From Fidelibacterota bacterium (lineage in GTDB: Bacteria; Pseudomonadota; Alphaproteobacteria; Rhodospirillales; Rhodospirillaceae): a DNA stretch of 64,000 nt. Shown in pieces: positions 33,673 to 42,502 of this stretch. The stretch spans positions 1 through 64,000 of the forward strand of contig CANJMF010000015.1 in the NCBI GenBank assembly GCA_947475895.1, given 5' to 3'. Below the pieces are notes generated by a model. The model was not told the DNA's origin and ran no database searches. It was given only the letters and a program-made list of their open reading frames with translations. Position 1 is the first letter of the stretch, and each line of letters starts with the position of its first letter. A program made the position numbers and the translations under genes.

Positions 33673-35912
33673 AGTGGCAGCCGCATGTCAACTGGACTGT
33701 ACTCGTAGCGCTCTTTGCGCCTGCCATGTCCTACGCGCAAAACGACGATTTTGTGCTGGATGCTGCCCCGGTGGCGCAGGCACCGCCGCCCGCGTTTCTC
33801 AATTCCGCTGAACTGGGCTTGGGATATCAAAGCACCGCGCCCTTCTTTCTCGCACGGTACGGCGGGGTTCTGCGCGACTCTCCTTATGTCATCTTTAAAG
33901 GCAGCATGGTCGGTGGCGACGCGTGGGATGCCAAAACGGCGCGCTATTGGGATGCCGATGTCAACGTGCTCGGCTTTGATGTGGGGTCGTTCCGCGCACG
34001 TTATGGCGAACAAGGAAAGTGGCGCGTGGGTGCGTCGTTTGACGGGTTCACCCGCGCCTATTCTGAAAGCGCGCAGACGCCTTTTGACGGAATCGGCAGC
34101 TCGGTTCTGACTCTTCCCTTAAATTGGGCAGCCGCGAATTCGTCCGCCGGTTTCGCGGCGCTCAACCAGAATCTGAAATCGGCAAAACTGCGGGTCGATT
34201 GGCAAACCGTTGCCGGCGATTTCGTGTTGATCCCAATTCCTCGCTATGAAATTCGTATCCATACAAGCCACCGCACGCGCGAGGGCTTGCGCAGTCAAAG
34301 TTTGCCGTTCGGACAAGAAGGCGATTATCCCGTTGGCATTTTCTTTCCACAAAAAGTCGACTACGAAAGCAATGAAATCGCGAGTTCCATAGGCTTCGCG
34401 AACGCGCGCCTTCAATGGAATGTCGGTTATACCTTTTCGGCATTCACCGACCACATCACCAGCACAACAGTACCAAACCCGTTCTCACGTTCATTAGGCA
34501 CGCCGTGGCCTGCGGGTATTTTCGCTGGTTATCCCAACGCGATAGGTCAATACAGCTCGCCGCCTGATTCCAGTGCGCATCAGTTTCTTGCCAACGCGGG
34601 CTACATGATTACGCCTAAGACGCGCCTGACGGCGCGCCTATCGTATACGCTGCAGAATCAGAATGATGCTTTTCTGCCGTATACGATCAATCCATATCTG
34701 TCCGCTCCGACACCGTTGCCGCGAACATCGCTCAACGGAAGTATTCGCAAAACGTACCTGCTGCTCGGATTGACGTCGCAACCTCTCGACCGCCTTGATG
34801 TGTCGGCAAGTTATACTTTTGACGATCGCGACAATCGTTCGCCCATGGACGTTTACAATTACATCGCCAACGACGTGCAAAATCAGTTTTCGCTGACACC
34901 TGGCGCCAGCCGCTATATTCGCTTGAATCTACCTCACAGCTTTACCTTTCACACCGCGAAGGCCGAGGCCAAATACCGCTTCGCACCGCGTGTCAGTTTG
35001 GCCTTGGGCTATACAGGCGATTTTCAATATCGCACCAATCAACAAGCTGCCTACACCGGTGAGCACGCGCTGAAAGCCAAGCTGCTCGGAACATTTGATT
35101 CTGCTTCGGGATGGATTTCCTATTCCTATGCTGACCGCCGCGGCTCGCGCTATAACGACGCGCTTGCGTGGAACCTCAGCCACACCCAGGCGTATTTGAA
35201 TGCCTCGGTGAACAATCGATCCATCGAGCATCCCGATTTGCGAAAGTACCACTTAGCCAACCGCACGCGGCAGGAAGCCAAAACCGGCATGACGTTCGAT
35301 GTCACGCGCGCAATATCGATGAATGTATCGGGCGGCTACGGCGCGACGACCTACCCGGACTCGCTTCTCGGTCTCACGCGCTCTAAATCGCTTCTGCTCG
35401 ATGCGGACGTGTCTTATGTCATCGAAAAAAACGTCACCGCCTCCGCGTATTACACATTCGAACGCATTCTCTCGCGCCAAAACGGCTATATCCTCGGCAA
35501 CGGCAATCTTACCAACGCCGCGCAGGAGTGGCAGACCGGCAACCGCGACATGACCCATACGGTGGGCGTCCGCGCCGACTGGCGTGCCGGAAAATACAAA
35601 GTCGGCGCCACGTATAATCTTTCTACGGGTGGTATGCATACCGATGTGGAGTCGACGCCGTTCGTGATTTACACGGTCACATCCGCGTTGCCGGAAACGC
35701 GCGAAATTACCCATAATTTGGGCGTTAACTTGGAATACGCTGTGCGCGTCGATACGACCATTAAGGTCGGCTATACTTTCCAGCATCATGTTAGTCGCGA
35801 TTGGCAATACGATTTAAGCCTTACGCCGGTGGCGCAGCTTCTCGGTTCGGGAATTATGCCGCCGCGATATACGGCTCACGTTGTAGCGCTGACGACACGG
35901 TTTGATTTTTAG
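33669..35912 (+). CDS. MtrB/PioB family outer-membrane beta-barrel
   Basis: The 747-aa product has a signal peptide (VLVALFAPAMSYAQ), a long series of amphipathic strands and a terminal aromatic, LTTRFDF, required for barrel insertion. Position and overlap with the decahaem gene identify it as the MtrB/PioB partner. It lacks any cysteine, so the CXXC found near the N-terminus of Shewanella MtrB is missing. No MtrC/OmcA-like surface cytochrome follows, as in some two-part conduits such as PioAB. It would let electrons cross the outer membrane; direction is not predictable. Confidence 0.85.
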   Translation: MKWQPHVNWTVLVALFAPAMSYAQNDDFVLDAAPVAQAPPPAFLNSAELGLGYQSTAPFFLARYGGVLRDSPYVIFKGSMVGGDAWDAKTARYWDADVNVLGFDVGSFRARYGEQGKWRVGASFDGFTRAYSESAQTPFDGIGSSVLTLPLNWAAANSSAGFAALNQNLKSAKLRVDWQTVAGDFVLIPIPRYEIRIHTSHRTREGLRSQSLPFGQEGDYPVGIFFPQKVDYESNEIASSIGFANARLQWNVGYTFSAFTDHITSTTVPNPFSRSLGTPWPAGIFAGYPNAIGQYSSPPDSSAHQFLANAGYMITPKTRLTARLSYTLQNQNDAFLPYTINPYLSAPTPLPRTSLNGSIRKTYLLLGLTSQPLDRLDVSASYTFDDRDNRSPMDVYNYIANDVQNQFSLTPGASRYIRLNLPHSFTFHTAKAEAKYRFAPRVSLALGYTGDFQYRTNQQAAYTGEHALKAKLLGTFDSASGWISYSYADRRGSRYNDALAWNLSHTQAYLNASVNNRSIEHPDLRKYHLANRTRQEAKTGMTFDVTRAISMNVSGGYGATTYPDSLLGLTRSKSLLLDADVSYVIEKNVTASAYYTFERILSRQNGYILGNGNLTNAAQEWQTGNRDMTHTVGVRADWRAGKYKVGATYNLSTGGMHTDVESTPFVIYTVTSALPETREITHNLGVNLEYAVRVDTTIKVGYTFQHHVSRDWQYDLSLTPVAQLLGSGIMPPRYTAHVVALTTRFDF

Positions 35913-35923
35913 AAGGGGCGTAA

Positions 35924-37525
35924 ATGTTGCCTTCCGCACCCAGCTTTGAACGTCTCGCGCTTAATCGCGTGACTTTCGGTGCGCGTGAAGACGATGTGCG
36001 CAAGGCAAAGGATATCGGTTGGAAGGCTTGGGTCGCTGAACAACTTAATCCTCCGGAAGGTGACGAAGAGCGCATCGCCGCACATATCAAAACGCGCAGT
36101 ATGCAGATTGCCTATGCCGTGCAACTTCCCGCGGGAAAAAGCCCGGGATGGCCGGCGGTGGACGAGCGGCGTGGACTTAATTATCTCGACGCGGACTTGC
36201 CAGCGATCTGGGAGATGGTCAGTAAAACTGAGATTTCCGTTGCACCAAACGAGCGGCGGCGCATTCAGCAAGAGCTGGCGGCTGCCACATGGATCCGCAA
36301 CACGCATGCCCGCTATCAAGTGCGCGAGTTCATGGCCGATTTCTGGAATTGCCATTTCAATATTGGCCGTCAGGAAGACATTTACGGTGCGGCCTCGCTG
36401 GCGGTCTTCGACAAAACCGTCACACGCCCACGCATTTTCGGCAATTTCCGCGATCTGCTCGAGGCCGTGGCCAGCAGTGCCGCAATGCTGCGATACCTCA
36501 ACAACGCCGCCAGCGGCGCTGCCAGGCCGACAGAAAACTATGTTCGCGAATTGCTGGAACTACATACGTTGGGCGCGCCCGTTTATCTCGGAGTCGAAGC
36601 GCCCGCCAAGGTAAGGCTGATTTCGGCTGGCGCGTTCAAGGTGAATGCAGGTTTTACGGATCAGGATGTTGTTGAAGCCGCGCGCGCATTTTCCGGCTGG
36701 ACCGTGGAACAAGGACAAGATGGTCCGAATGGAAAGCTTCCGTTCACTGGGCGATTTGCCTTCAATCCCATTCAACACACTCGGAGCGCAGGCGCTTTTA
36801 TGGGCGTTGATCTATCGCGCCATGAGGGGATTCAGCAGGGCCGTGTGATCCTCGATATTCTTGCGGCGCATCCGGCGACGGCCGAATTTGTTTGCGAGAA
36901 GCTTTGCCGCCGCATTTTTGGCGATATGCCGCCGCGCGCGGTTCTCGCGCGCGCAATTGCATCCTGGACTGCGAATCGCGATAAGCCGGACCAACTCAGC
37001 CAAGTCCTGACAGCCATTCTACTAAGCCCGGAAATGGGCGCACCCGCAGTAAAGGTCCGCCGCCCTTACGAGCGCCTCATCGCGCTGTTTCGCACGACCA
37101 GTATGGTGGTTCACGCTTATGACGATGCCTCGGATTCGCTCTCCGATCTCGGCGACGGGATGTTTGCTTGGCCGACGCCTGACGGCCGTCCCGACCGCGA
37201 CTCACACTGGCTCGCCAAGCCCGCCAATCTTCAATACTGGAACCTGATGTTCCATCTCCTGGATCATCCGGCTTTTAACACCAGTTTTACGGACCAAACT
37301 CCGGCGGCGATCACGCAGGCGCCGGCCGCTCTCGTGGAGTATTGGGTGGGAAAGATGGTCGGATACGCATTGCGTCCCGCCGGAATGAAAGCGTTGATTG
37401 AAGACGTCCAGGCCCCCATCGGCGTCATGGCGGCTTATCGCTCTAAGGGAAGCACTAATATCGAAAACGCACTTCGGCGGCTTGCCGTTCTGATCGCGAC
37501 ATCGCCCGAATTCGCGATGCGGTGA
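35924..37525 (+). CDS. DUF1800 family protein
   Basis: The 533-aa product matches DUF1800: FERLALNRVTFGAREDDVRK at the start, the YVRELLELHTLG motif, VVEAARAFSGWTVEQ, HPATAEFVCEKLCRRIF, and LTAILLSPEM. It has no signal peptide of its own. DUF1800 genes are nearly always paired with a DUF1501 gene, as here, and the partner has a Tat leader. Co-export as a complex is an inference from that. It begins 11 bases after the MtrB-like gene, with AAGGGG as ribosome-binding site, and so belongs to the same operon. Confidence 0.85.
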   Translation: MLPSAPSFERLALNRVTFGAREDDVRKAKDIGWKAWVAEQLNPPEGDEERIAAHIKTRSMQIAYAVQLPAGKSPGWPAVDERRGLNYLDADLPAIWEMVSKTEISVAPNERRRIQQELAAATWIRNTHARYQVREFMADFWNCHFNIGRQEDIYGAASLAVFDKTVTRPRIFGNFRDLLEAVASSAAMLRYLNNAASGAARPTENYVRELLELHTLGAPVYLGVEAPAKVRLISAGAFKVNAGFTDQDVVEAARAFSGWTVEQGQDGPNGKLPFTGRFAFNPIQHTRSAGAFMGVDLSRHEGIQQGRVILDILAAHPATAEFVCEKLCRRIFGDMPPRAVLARAIASWTANRDKPDQLSQVLTAILLSPEMGAPAVKVRRPYERLIALFRTTSMVVHAYDDASDSLSDLGDGMFAWPTPDGRPDRDSHWLAKPANLQYWNLMFHLLDHPAFNTSFTDQTPAAITQAPAALVEYWVGKMVGYALRPAGMKALIEDVQAPIGVMAAYRSKGSTNIENALRRLAVLIATSPEFAMR

Positions 37526-37530
37526 AGCCA

Positions 37531-38772
37531 ATGACCCTTTCCCGCCGCACATTGATCACGACCGCTGCCTCGGGCGCATTTCTAACCTCGTTAGCGCCCG
37601 GCGTGAAAGCAGCGTTCACCGCTCCCGGAACCGCGGCGCCGCGCGACATTCTCGTTGTGGTTTTCCTGCGGTTTGGGTGTGACGGCTTAACAATGGTGGC
37701 GCCTTCAGACGCTGGCGAATATCGCGACAAGCGTCCCACGATTGGCGTTCCGTCCTCCGGCGCCGACGCAGGATTACATCTCGGCGCGCTCGATGGCGTC
37801 CCCTTTTTCATGAATCGCAACGCTGCCGAGTTGAAGGCGCTGTATGACACCAAGAAATTGGCGATCGTACACGCGGTCGGTCTGCCCACAGACACGCGTA
37901 GCCACTTTGAAAGCCAGGACATGATGGAGCGCGGGTGGCTTCCCGGTAGTGCGCCGCTCCGCGGCGGCTGGCTGACGCGGCATTTGATAGCGCAGGCGCA
38001 GCCGACATCGGAATTGGGCGCCGTCGCGGCCGCAGCGGACGTGCACGTATCGCTCCACGGGTTACCTGGTGTCGTCGCTGTACCAGATGTCACGCAGTTC
38101 AACGTCACCGGCGGCGATTTCAATTTGAACGTTATCGACGCGATGAATGAGGGTTCTGACCGAGCGGCCGTTTCGGCGCGTGAGACGGTCAGCATGATTC
38201 GCAATGTTCAAGCGCGTCTCAGGGCCCTGCCAGACGATGAAAAAACCTCTGCGTATCCGGCTGGGGGATTCGCGACATCACTTAAATCACTTGCCAAAAT
38301 CATTAAAATGAACGCGGGCCTTGAAGTGGCCACGATTGATTTTGGTGGCTGGGACCACCACTACAATATGAATCTCTATTTTCCCGGTCATACGCAGCAG
38401 CTTTCAAAAACGCTGGCGGCGTTTTGGGACGATATGAAAGCATTTCAAGATCGTTTGACCGTCGTCACAATGACGGAGTTTGGACGGCGCTTGGATGAGA
38501 ACACGGCGGGCGGAACCGATCATGGTGCTGCGTCCTTCATGTTTGTGCTTGGAGGAGCGGTGCAGGGCGGGCGAATTTACGGCAAATGGCCTGGCCTGAA
38601 GCCGGCCGATTTACGCGAAGGTGATTTGCGGGTTACGACGGATGTGCGACAGGTTCTTCAAGAGATATTGGTGAAACGCCGCCGCGAGTCGGCTCCCGCA
38701 CAGATCTTCCCGTCACTGACCTACGCGCCACTAGATCTGATGGCCTCGCGAACAACACCCTCGATCAAATAG
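37531..38772 (+). CDS. DUF1501 family protein with Tat leader
   Basis: The 413-aa product starts SRRTLITTAASGAFLTSLAP, a twin-arginine leader ending VKA. The body matches DUF1501: VVVFLRFGCDGLTMV, VGLPTDTRSHFESQDMMERG, DFGGWDHHYN, TMTEFGRRLDENTAGGTDHG. Its fold is related to alkaline phosphatase/sulfatase. ATG 37531 is preferred; GTG 37522 overlaps the DUF1800 stop. Its function is unknown. The operon position suggests a link to the electron-conduit genes. Confidence 0.85.
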   Translation: MTLSRRTLITTAASGAFLTSLAPGVKAAFTAPGTAAPRDILVVVFLRFGCDGLTMVAPSDAGEYRDKRPTIGVPSSGADAGLHLGALDGVPFFMNRNAAELKALYDTKKLAIVHAVGLPTDTRSHFESQDMMERGWLPGSAPLRGGWLTRHLIAQAQPTSELGAVAAAADVHVSLHGLPGVVAVPDVTQFNVTGGDFNLNVIDAMNEGSDRAAVSARETVSMIRNVQARLRALPDDEKTSAYPAGGFATSLKSLAKIIKMNAGLEVATIDFGGWDHHYNMNLYFPGHTQQLSKTLAAFWDDMKAFQDRLTVVTMTEFGRRLDENTAGGTDHGAASFMFVLGGAVQGGRIYGKWPGLKPADLREGDLRVTTDVRQVLQEILVKRRRESAPAQIFPSLTYAPLDLMASRTTPSIK

Positions 38773-38891
38773 TGTTTCGGCAGACGCGCGGCCCCGCAAC
38801 TTAACGGCGACGGAATCGTTCGCGTTATAGATCCATTCGACCCTAGAGACGGGGATGCGTGGTGACCGACCGTGTCGCTTATGAGGGTGAA

Positions 38892-39362
38892 ATGAAATCA
38901 ATCAAAATTGCACGCAAGACTTCCCGCAATCTAAAGCAAGCGGGTCGCAATTTCGTTCAAAGCGCAGACCTGGCTGCGTCGGCGGGCCGCGTTATCGCCG
39001 CTCGGACGCGTGCTGCGGCAGTGGGAGACCACCGTGAACTAAGCCGCATGGTTCCCGAAAAAGCGGCCGCCTTCGGCGCTGGCGGGTTCGCTTTGGCGTT
39101 AGACTTCGCCCGTACGGCGGCACAGTTTCAACGTTCCATTACTGCGGACTGTATTGCACTCGGCTTACACGCATCGGCTATTGCTCGCGCGCGCAGTCCC
39201 TTTCAGGCCACCCTGGTCCAAAGCAGGGGCCTGGTGGCGTGGTGGACGCGTATGGCCGAACAGTCAGCCACACTGAGTGCGCAAATGATGCGTTTGCAAC
39301 ACGACATGACAGCGCCCATCGCCCGCACAGCGCGGGCAAACGCTAGCCGCCTGTCTCGATAA
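38892..39362 (+). CDS. Phasin-like protein
   Basis: The ~156-aa product is Ala-rich and almost entirely helical, with no signal peptide or cysteine motif. RNFVQSADLAASAGRVIAAR and MAEQSATLSAQMMRLQHD fit phasin-type amphipathic helices that coat polyhydroxyalkanoate granules. The match is by composition and pattern, not by a firm motif. ATG 38892 follows GAGGG by four bases; GTG 38859 is a longer option. The metallopeptidase gene follows 15 bases later. Confidence 0.5.
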   Translation: MKSIKIARKTSRNLKQAGRNFVQSADLAASAGRVIAARTRAAAVGDHRELSRMVPEKAAAFGAGGFALALDFARTAAQFQRSITADCIALGLHASAIARARSPFQATLVQSRGLVAWWTRMAEQSATLSAQMMRLQHDMTAPIARTARANASRLSR

Positions 39363-39377
39363 CCTGGACGGTGGCTC

Positions 39378-40439
39378 GTGAAACTATTTACCTGCCAGAA
39401 TTGCGCGCAGCTGCTTTTCTTTGAAAATACCAAATGCGAAAAGTGCGAACATCGCTTGGGCTATTTGCCTGAGCAAGAGACCCTCTCTGCTTTGATCCCG
39501 GAAGATGCGGTTTGGCGGACCTTTAATCCGTCGCCCACGCGGTATCGGTTTTGCGCCAACGCCAAATACGATGTCTGTAACTGGCTCATTTCGGAAAGTG
39601 CGCCCGAGGCATTTTGCGCCGCGTGCCGCTACAATCGCACGATTCCGGATACATCGGTAACCGACAATCGTTGGCGTTGGCAAAAGATCGAATTTGCAAA
39701 ACACCGGCTTATTTACACCATCTTGAAACTACAGTTACCGCTGGTAGCGCGCGATGAGGAACCGCAGCAAGGGCTTGCCTTCGATTTTCTCGCCGACCCA
39801 CCCATTGCAGGCCTACACGTATTAACTGGGCACGATGACGGCATTATTACATTGTCGCTTGCAGAGGCGGACAATGTGGAGCGCGAGCAACGACGCCTGC
39901 GACTGCACGAGCCCTACCGCACGCTGCTCGGTCACCTCCGACATGAAATGGGTCACTATTTCTGGGACCGCTTGGTCCAAGACACGGAAGTGTTAGAGTC
40001 TTTTCGCGCGCGCTTCGGCGATGAACGTCAGGACTATGATGCGGCGCTAAAAACGCATTACGAGCAGGGGCCGCCATCGAGTTGGCAAACCAATTTCATC
40101 AGTGCTTACGCAAGTACGCACCCTTGGGAAGACTTCGCCGAAACTTGGGCGCATTACCTTCATATCGTCGATACACTTGAAACTGCAGCCGCTTTTGGAT
40201 TAAGCGTCGAGCCTGCCGATGTTTGTGAAGGCACTTTACGTGCAAAGGTTGTTTTCGATCCTTACACCGTTATCAAGATCGACGACCTGATCGCCATGTG
40301 GCTGCCGCTCACTTATGCCGTTAACAGTCTTAACCGCAGTCTCGGTCAACCCGATCTCTACCCCTTCATTCTTACACCACCGGCTATCCAGAAACTCGGC
40401 TTCGTCAACGACCTCATTCACAACGCGCCGAGGGGCTGA
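39378..40439 (+). CDS. Zinc-ribbon, zinc-dependent metallopeptidase (PF15887-like)
   Basis: The 353-aa product has an N-terminal zinc ribbon (CQNCAQLLFF then CEKC, Cys6/9/20/23), a second cysteine set (Cys59, Cys67, Cys80, Cys83), and the zincin motif HEMGHYFWD with His189, Glu190 and His193. WEDFAETWAHYLHIVDTL lies downstream, as in the family. It is probably a cytoplasmic peptidase. Substrates are not known. The start is GTG 39378. A strong two-way terminator separates it from the convergent hemerythrin gene. Confidence 0.85.
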   Translation: MKLFTCQNCAQLLFFENTKCEKCEHRLGYLPEQETLSALIPEDAVWRTFNPSPTRYRFCANAKYDVCNWLISESAPEAFCAACRYNRTIPDTSVTDNRWRWQKIEFAKHRLIYTILKLQLPLVARDEEPQQGLAFDFLADPPIAGLHVLTGHDDGIITLSLAEADNVEREQRRLRLHEPYRTLLGHLRHEMGHYFWDRLVQDTEVLESFRARFGDERQDYDAALKTHYEQGPPSSWQTNFISAYASTHPWEDFAETWAHYLHIVDTLETAAAFGLSVEPADVCEGTLRAKVVFDPYTVIKIDDLIAMWLPLTYAVNSLNRSLGQPDLYPFILTPPAIQKLGFVNDLIHNAPRG

Positions 40440-40440
40440 G

Positions 40441-40482
40441 GGAAAAACAAAACGGCCGAAACCAAAAGGTTTCGGCCGTTTG
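40441..40482. terminator. Bidirectional terminator between convergent genes
   Basis: AAACGGCCGAAACC (40450-40463) pairs perfectly with GGTTTCGGCCGTTT (40468-40481) around an AAAA loop. An A-rich flank at 40443-40452 gives a T-run on the minus strand, so it fits best as the hemerythrin terminator; the plus strand has only TTT. Confidence 0.8.
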
Positions 40483-40523
40483 AAGATCGTCTCGCCTCTT
40501 ATCTTTGCGAATGAGTTTAGTCG

Positions 40524-41045
40524 TTAAGCCACGGGGTGACCGTGTTCCACTTTCCCGCCTTTAAGCGTTCTGGTGATCGGGGCCGGTAGGCCGGTCTTCT
40601 TGAACTTGGCGGCCAATTCGCCTTTGCGCGCTTGCATCTTTTTTCCAAGCGCCTCGAGGTCCACGTCGCTCTTGCGAAGCTGCGCAAAAAGACCGTCACG
40701 CTGCTCTTCTTCTTTAACGTGATGTTTTATTTCTTCCGATAGTACTTTCACTTTCGCGTCGTAGAACGCATCCTTGGGCGTGCCGGATTCAATTTCGGCG
40801 ATCATGAGTTTTGCCCCGTCATGCTCGACGTAGGCCTCGTCCAGCATATCCATCTCAACCACGCCCTTGCAGGCGGGGTAGAGGATTTCTTCTTCGATCG
40901 CCGTATGAATAAGAAGTTCCGTGCAGATTTTCTTCGCAAGATCGGCCTTCTTGCCGCGCGACTTTTCGTACTTCTCGAAAAGGTCCTCGACTTTGCGGTG
41001 GTCGGCCTTCAACAATGCAATTGCGTCCATCAGGGTTTTTGCCAT
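40524..41045 (-). CDS. Hemerythrin-domain protein
   Basis: The 173-aa product has the hemerythrin HHE pattern: DHRKVEDLFEKYE (His16), HTAIEEEILYPA (His47, Glu51), EHDGAKLMI (His75) and HHVKEEE (His108/His109, Glu113). These form a di-iron site that binds oxygen or NO. A Lys-rich tail (ARKGELAAKFKK) follows. ATG 41045 is chosen for AAAGG upstream. It is cytoplasmic. Stress or oxygen-related roles are usual for such proteins in alphaproteobacteria, but no specific function is shown here. Confidence 0.85.
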   Translation of the reverse strand: MAKTLMDAIALLKADHRKVEDLFEKYEKSRGKKADLAKKICTELLIHTAIEEEILYPACKGVVEMDMLDEAYVEHDGAKLMIAEIESGTPKDAFYDAKVKVLSEEIKHHVKEEEQRDGLFAQLRKSDVDLEALGKKMQARKGELAAKFKKTGLPAPITRTLKGGKVEHGHPVA

Positions 41046-41097
41046 GGGAATACCTTTGTGCACGAAGCGGACTCATGGTCCGCAATGATAAGGAGGG

Positions 41098-41316
41098 TTA
41101 GTGGTGCGACACTTGGCACACGAGATAAGGACGAATAGGTTCGTGCCCCAAAGTCTCATGATGCCAAACTTGATCAAGTTCGAGGCTATCAACCCACTGA
41201 CGGCAGTGAGTGCATCTGTAAACGCGCCCGTGATTTTTCGCCGAACCCGACACGCGCGGCGTCGGGGCGCGGTATTCTGGCTGACAATCGCTGTGCTCTA
41301 GCTCGTCGTCATACAT
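41098..41316 (-). CDS. Small CxxC/HH protein, hypothetical
   Basis: The 72-aa reading frame contains YRCTHCRQWVDSLELDQVWH, with one CxxC and a following HHETLGH, which resembles a small zinc-binding module. The ribosome-binding site (GTGAGG) is close to the ATG and weak. It lies 52 bases upstream of the hemerythrin start on the same strand, so it could be part of the same transcript. I cannot name a family. It may be real or chance. Confidence 0.4.
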   Translation of the reverse strand: MYDDELEHSDCQPEYRAPTPRVSGSAKNHGRVYRCTHCRQWVDSLELDQVWHHETLGHEPIRPYLVCQVSHH

Positions 41317-41501
41317 GCCTCACTTAACGCGTTAGGGAGGACTTTTGCTCCACGCGCAGTGGGGCCGACAGGCGTAATACTGAGAGTTTTTCGAACAAAG
41401 CGGCTTTAATGCGATTGAATTTTGGCCTAGGGGCCTCAACCTGCTGGCATCGGCGCTTTTAGCAGTCTTCCGGTCCCACAAAACCATCGGGAGACAGTGG
41501 G

Positions 41502-42320
41502 TTACTGGCTAGCCGTTCCCAACTGGGCGGTATCAAGCATGCTGCCTTTGAACAGGAAATTGCCGATATGGATATTGTTCATCCACGGGCATAGCCAAAC
41601 CTTGATGCCAGCGCCTTGGGCTTTCTGGCAAAACCAATAATCCTCCGACAGATATCGCTTCGACTTGGGATCAATCTCCGCCTGAAAATACATGGCGATC
41701 TCGCGCGAGCTGTCAAAATCTGCGGTTCCAACATGATCGGGCAAATAACGCGCCTCCGGATAAGCCTTCCCGAAGCGCTCCAGCGCGCTGCGCTGGATCA
41801 TCATGAATCCAGTTCCCGATTCGAGCACTTCCAAAACCTGATCGATGCGAAACGCGTCGCTGCTCTTGGGATTAAAAACGAAATCGCCCGTGAACCTTTC
41901 CAAAGCATTGGAGTCCTGAGCCGCGAACCCCTTTTCCACCGCGGCTTTTATTTTGTCCCAAGCGACGGCTTTTTTTGGATATGGACCGCAAACGACATCC
42001 TTGTCGGAGGCTGGATCGGCAATGGCCGCCAGCGCCATAACGTCCGCAGCCTGGAAACAAATGTCGGCATCGATGAACATGAGGTGCGTACAGTCCGAGC
42101 GCATGAATTCGTCGGCCAAGTAATTCCGCGCCCGCGTAATCAGGCTCTCATTGAACAGGAATCTGTATCTGACATCGACGCCATTCGCGGCGGCGAGCTT
42201 TGAAAGCTCGAGGCAGGAATTGGTGAACATCCCCGCGCATTGACCCCCGTACATGGGAGTGGCGACGAAGATCTTCCGCTTCCGCAATTCTTCCAGGACG
42301 ATTTTGACCTTGACCTGCAT
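41502..42320 (-). CDS. Glycosyltransferase family 2-like (GT-A) protein
   Basis: The 272-aa product begins KIFVATPMYGGQCAGMFTNS and has the GT-A nucleotide-sugar region LITRARNYLADEFMRSDCTH then LMFIDADICF, where DAD is the likely metal-binding DxD. GTGFMMIQRSALERFG and YLSEDYWFCQKAQGAGIKVW follow. It is a cytoplasmic sugar transferase with unknown acceptor. ATG 42320 follows GGGGACA. It diverges from the DUF72 gene. Confidence 0.75.
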   Translation of the reverse strand: MQVKVKIVLEELRKRKIFVATPMYGGQCAGMFTNSCLELSKLAAANGVDVRYRFLFNESLITRARNYLADEFMRSDCTHLMFIDADICFQAADVMALAAIADPASDKDVVCGPYPKKAVAWDKIKAAVEKGFAAQDSNALERFTGDFVFNPKSSDAFRIDQVLEVLESGTGFMMIQRSALERFGKAYPEARYLPDHVGTADFDSSREIAMYFQAEIDPKSKRYLSEDYWFCQKAQGAGIKVWLCPWMNNIHIGNFLFKGSMLDTAQLGTASQ

Positions 42321-42413
42321 TGTCCCCGCCCGCGCATACAACTTGAAAATACCTAACACGTTGGTACGGCGACCACAATTCGCAACCGCTGCGGCGTTTG
42401 GAAAACGGCCTCA

Positions 42414-42438
42414 GGAACTAGTTCTATGCACTTGCGTT
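42414..42438 (+). promoter_or_regulatory. EcfG-type general stress promoter for the DUF72 gene
   Basis: GGAAC (42414-42418), then 16 bases, then CGTT (42435-42438) match the alphaproteobacterial EcfG consensus GGAAC-N16-17-CGTT. The predicted start is near 42446, about 57 bases before the gene. Confidence 0.7.
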
Positions 42439-42502
42439 GTTCAACAGCGCGCGCATCGCACGCGTGGCGCGGAAATATTTACAGTGCTGGCGGAGCCATA
42501 TC

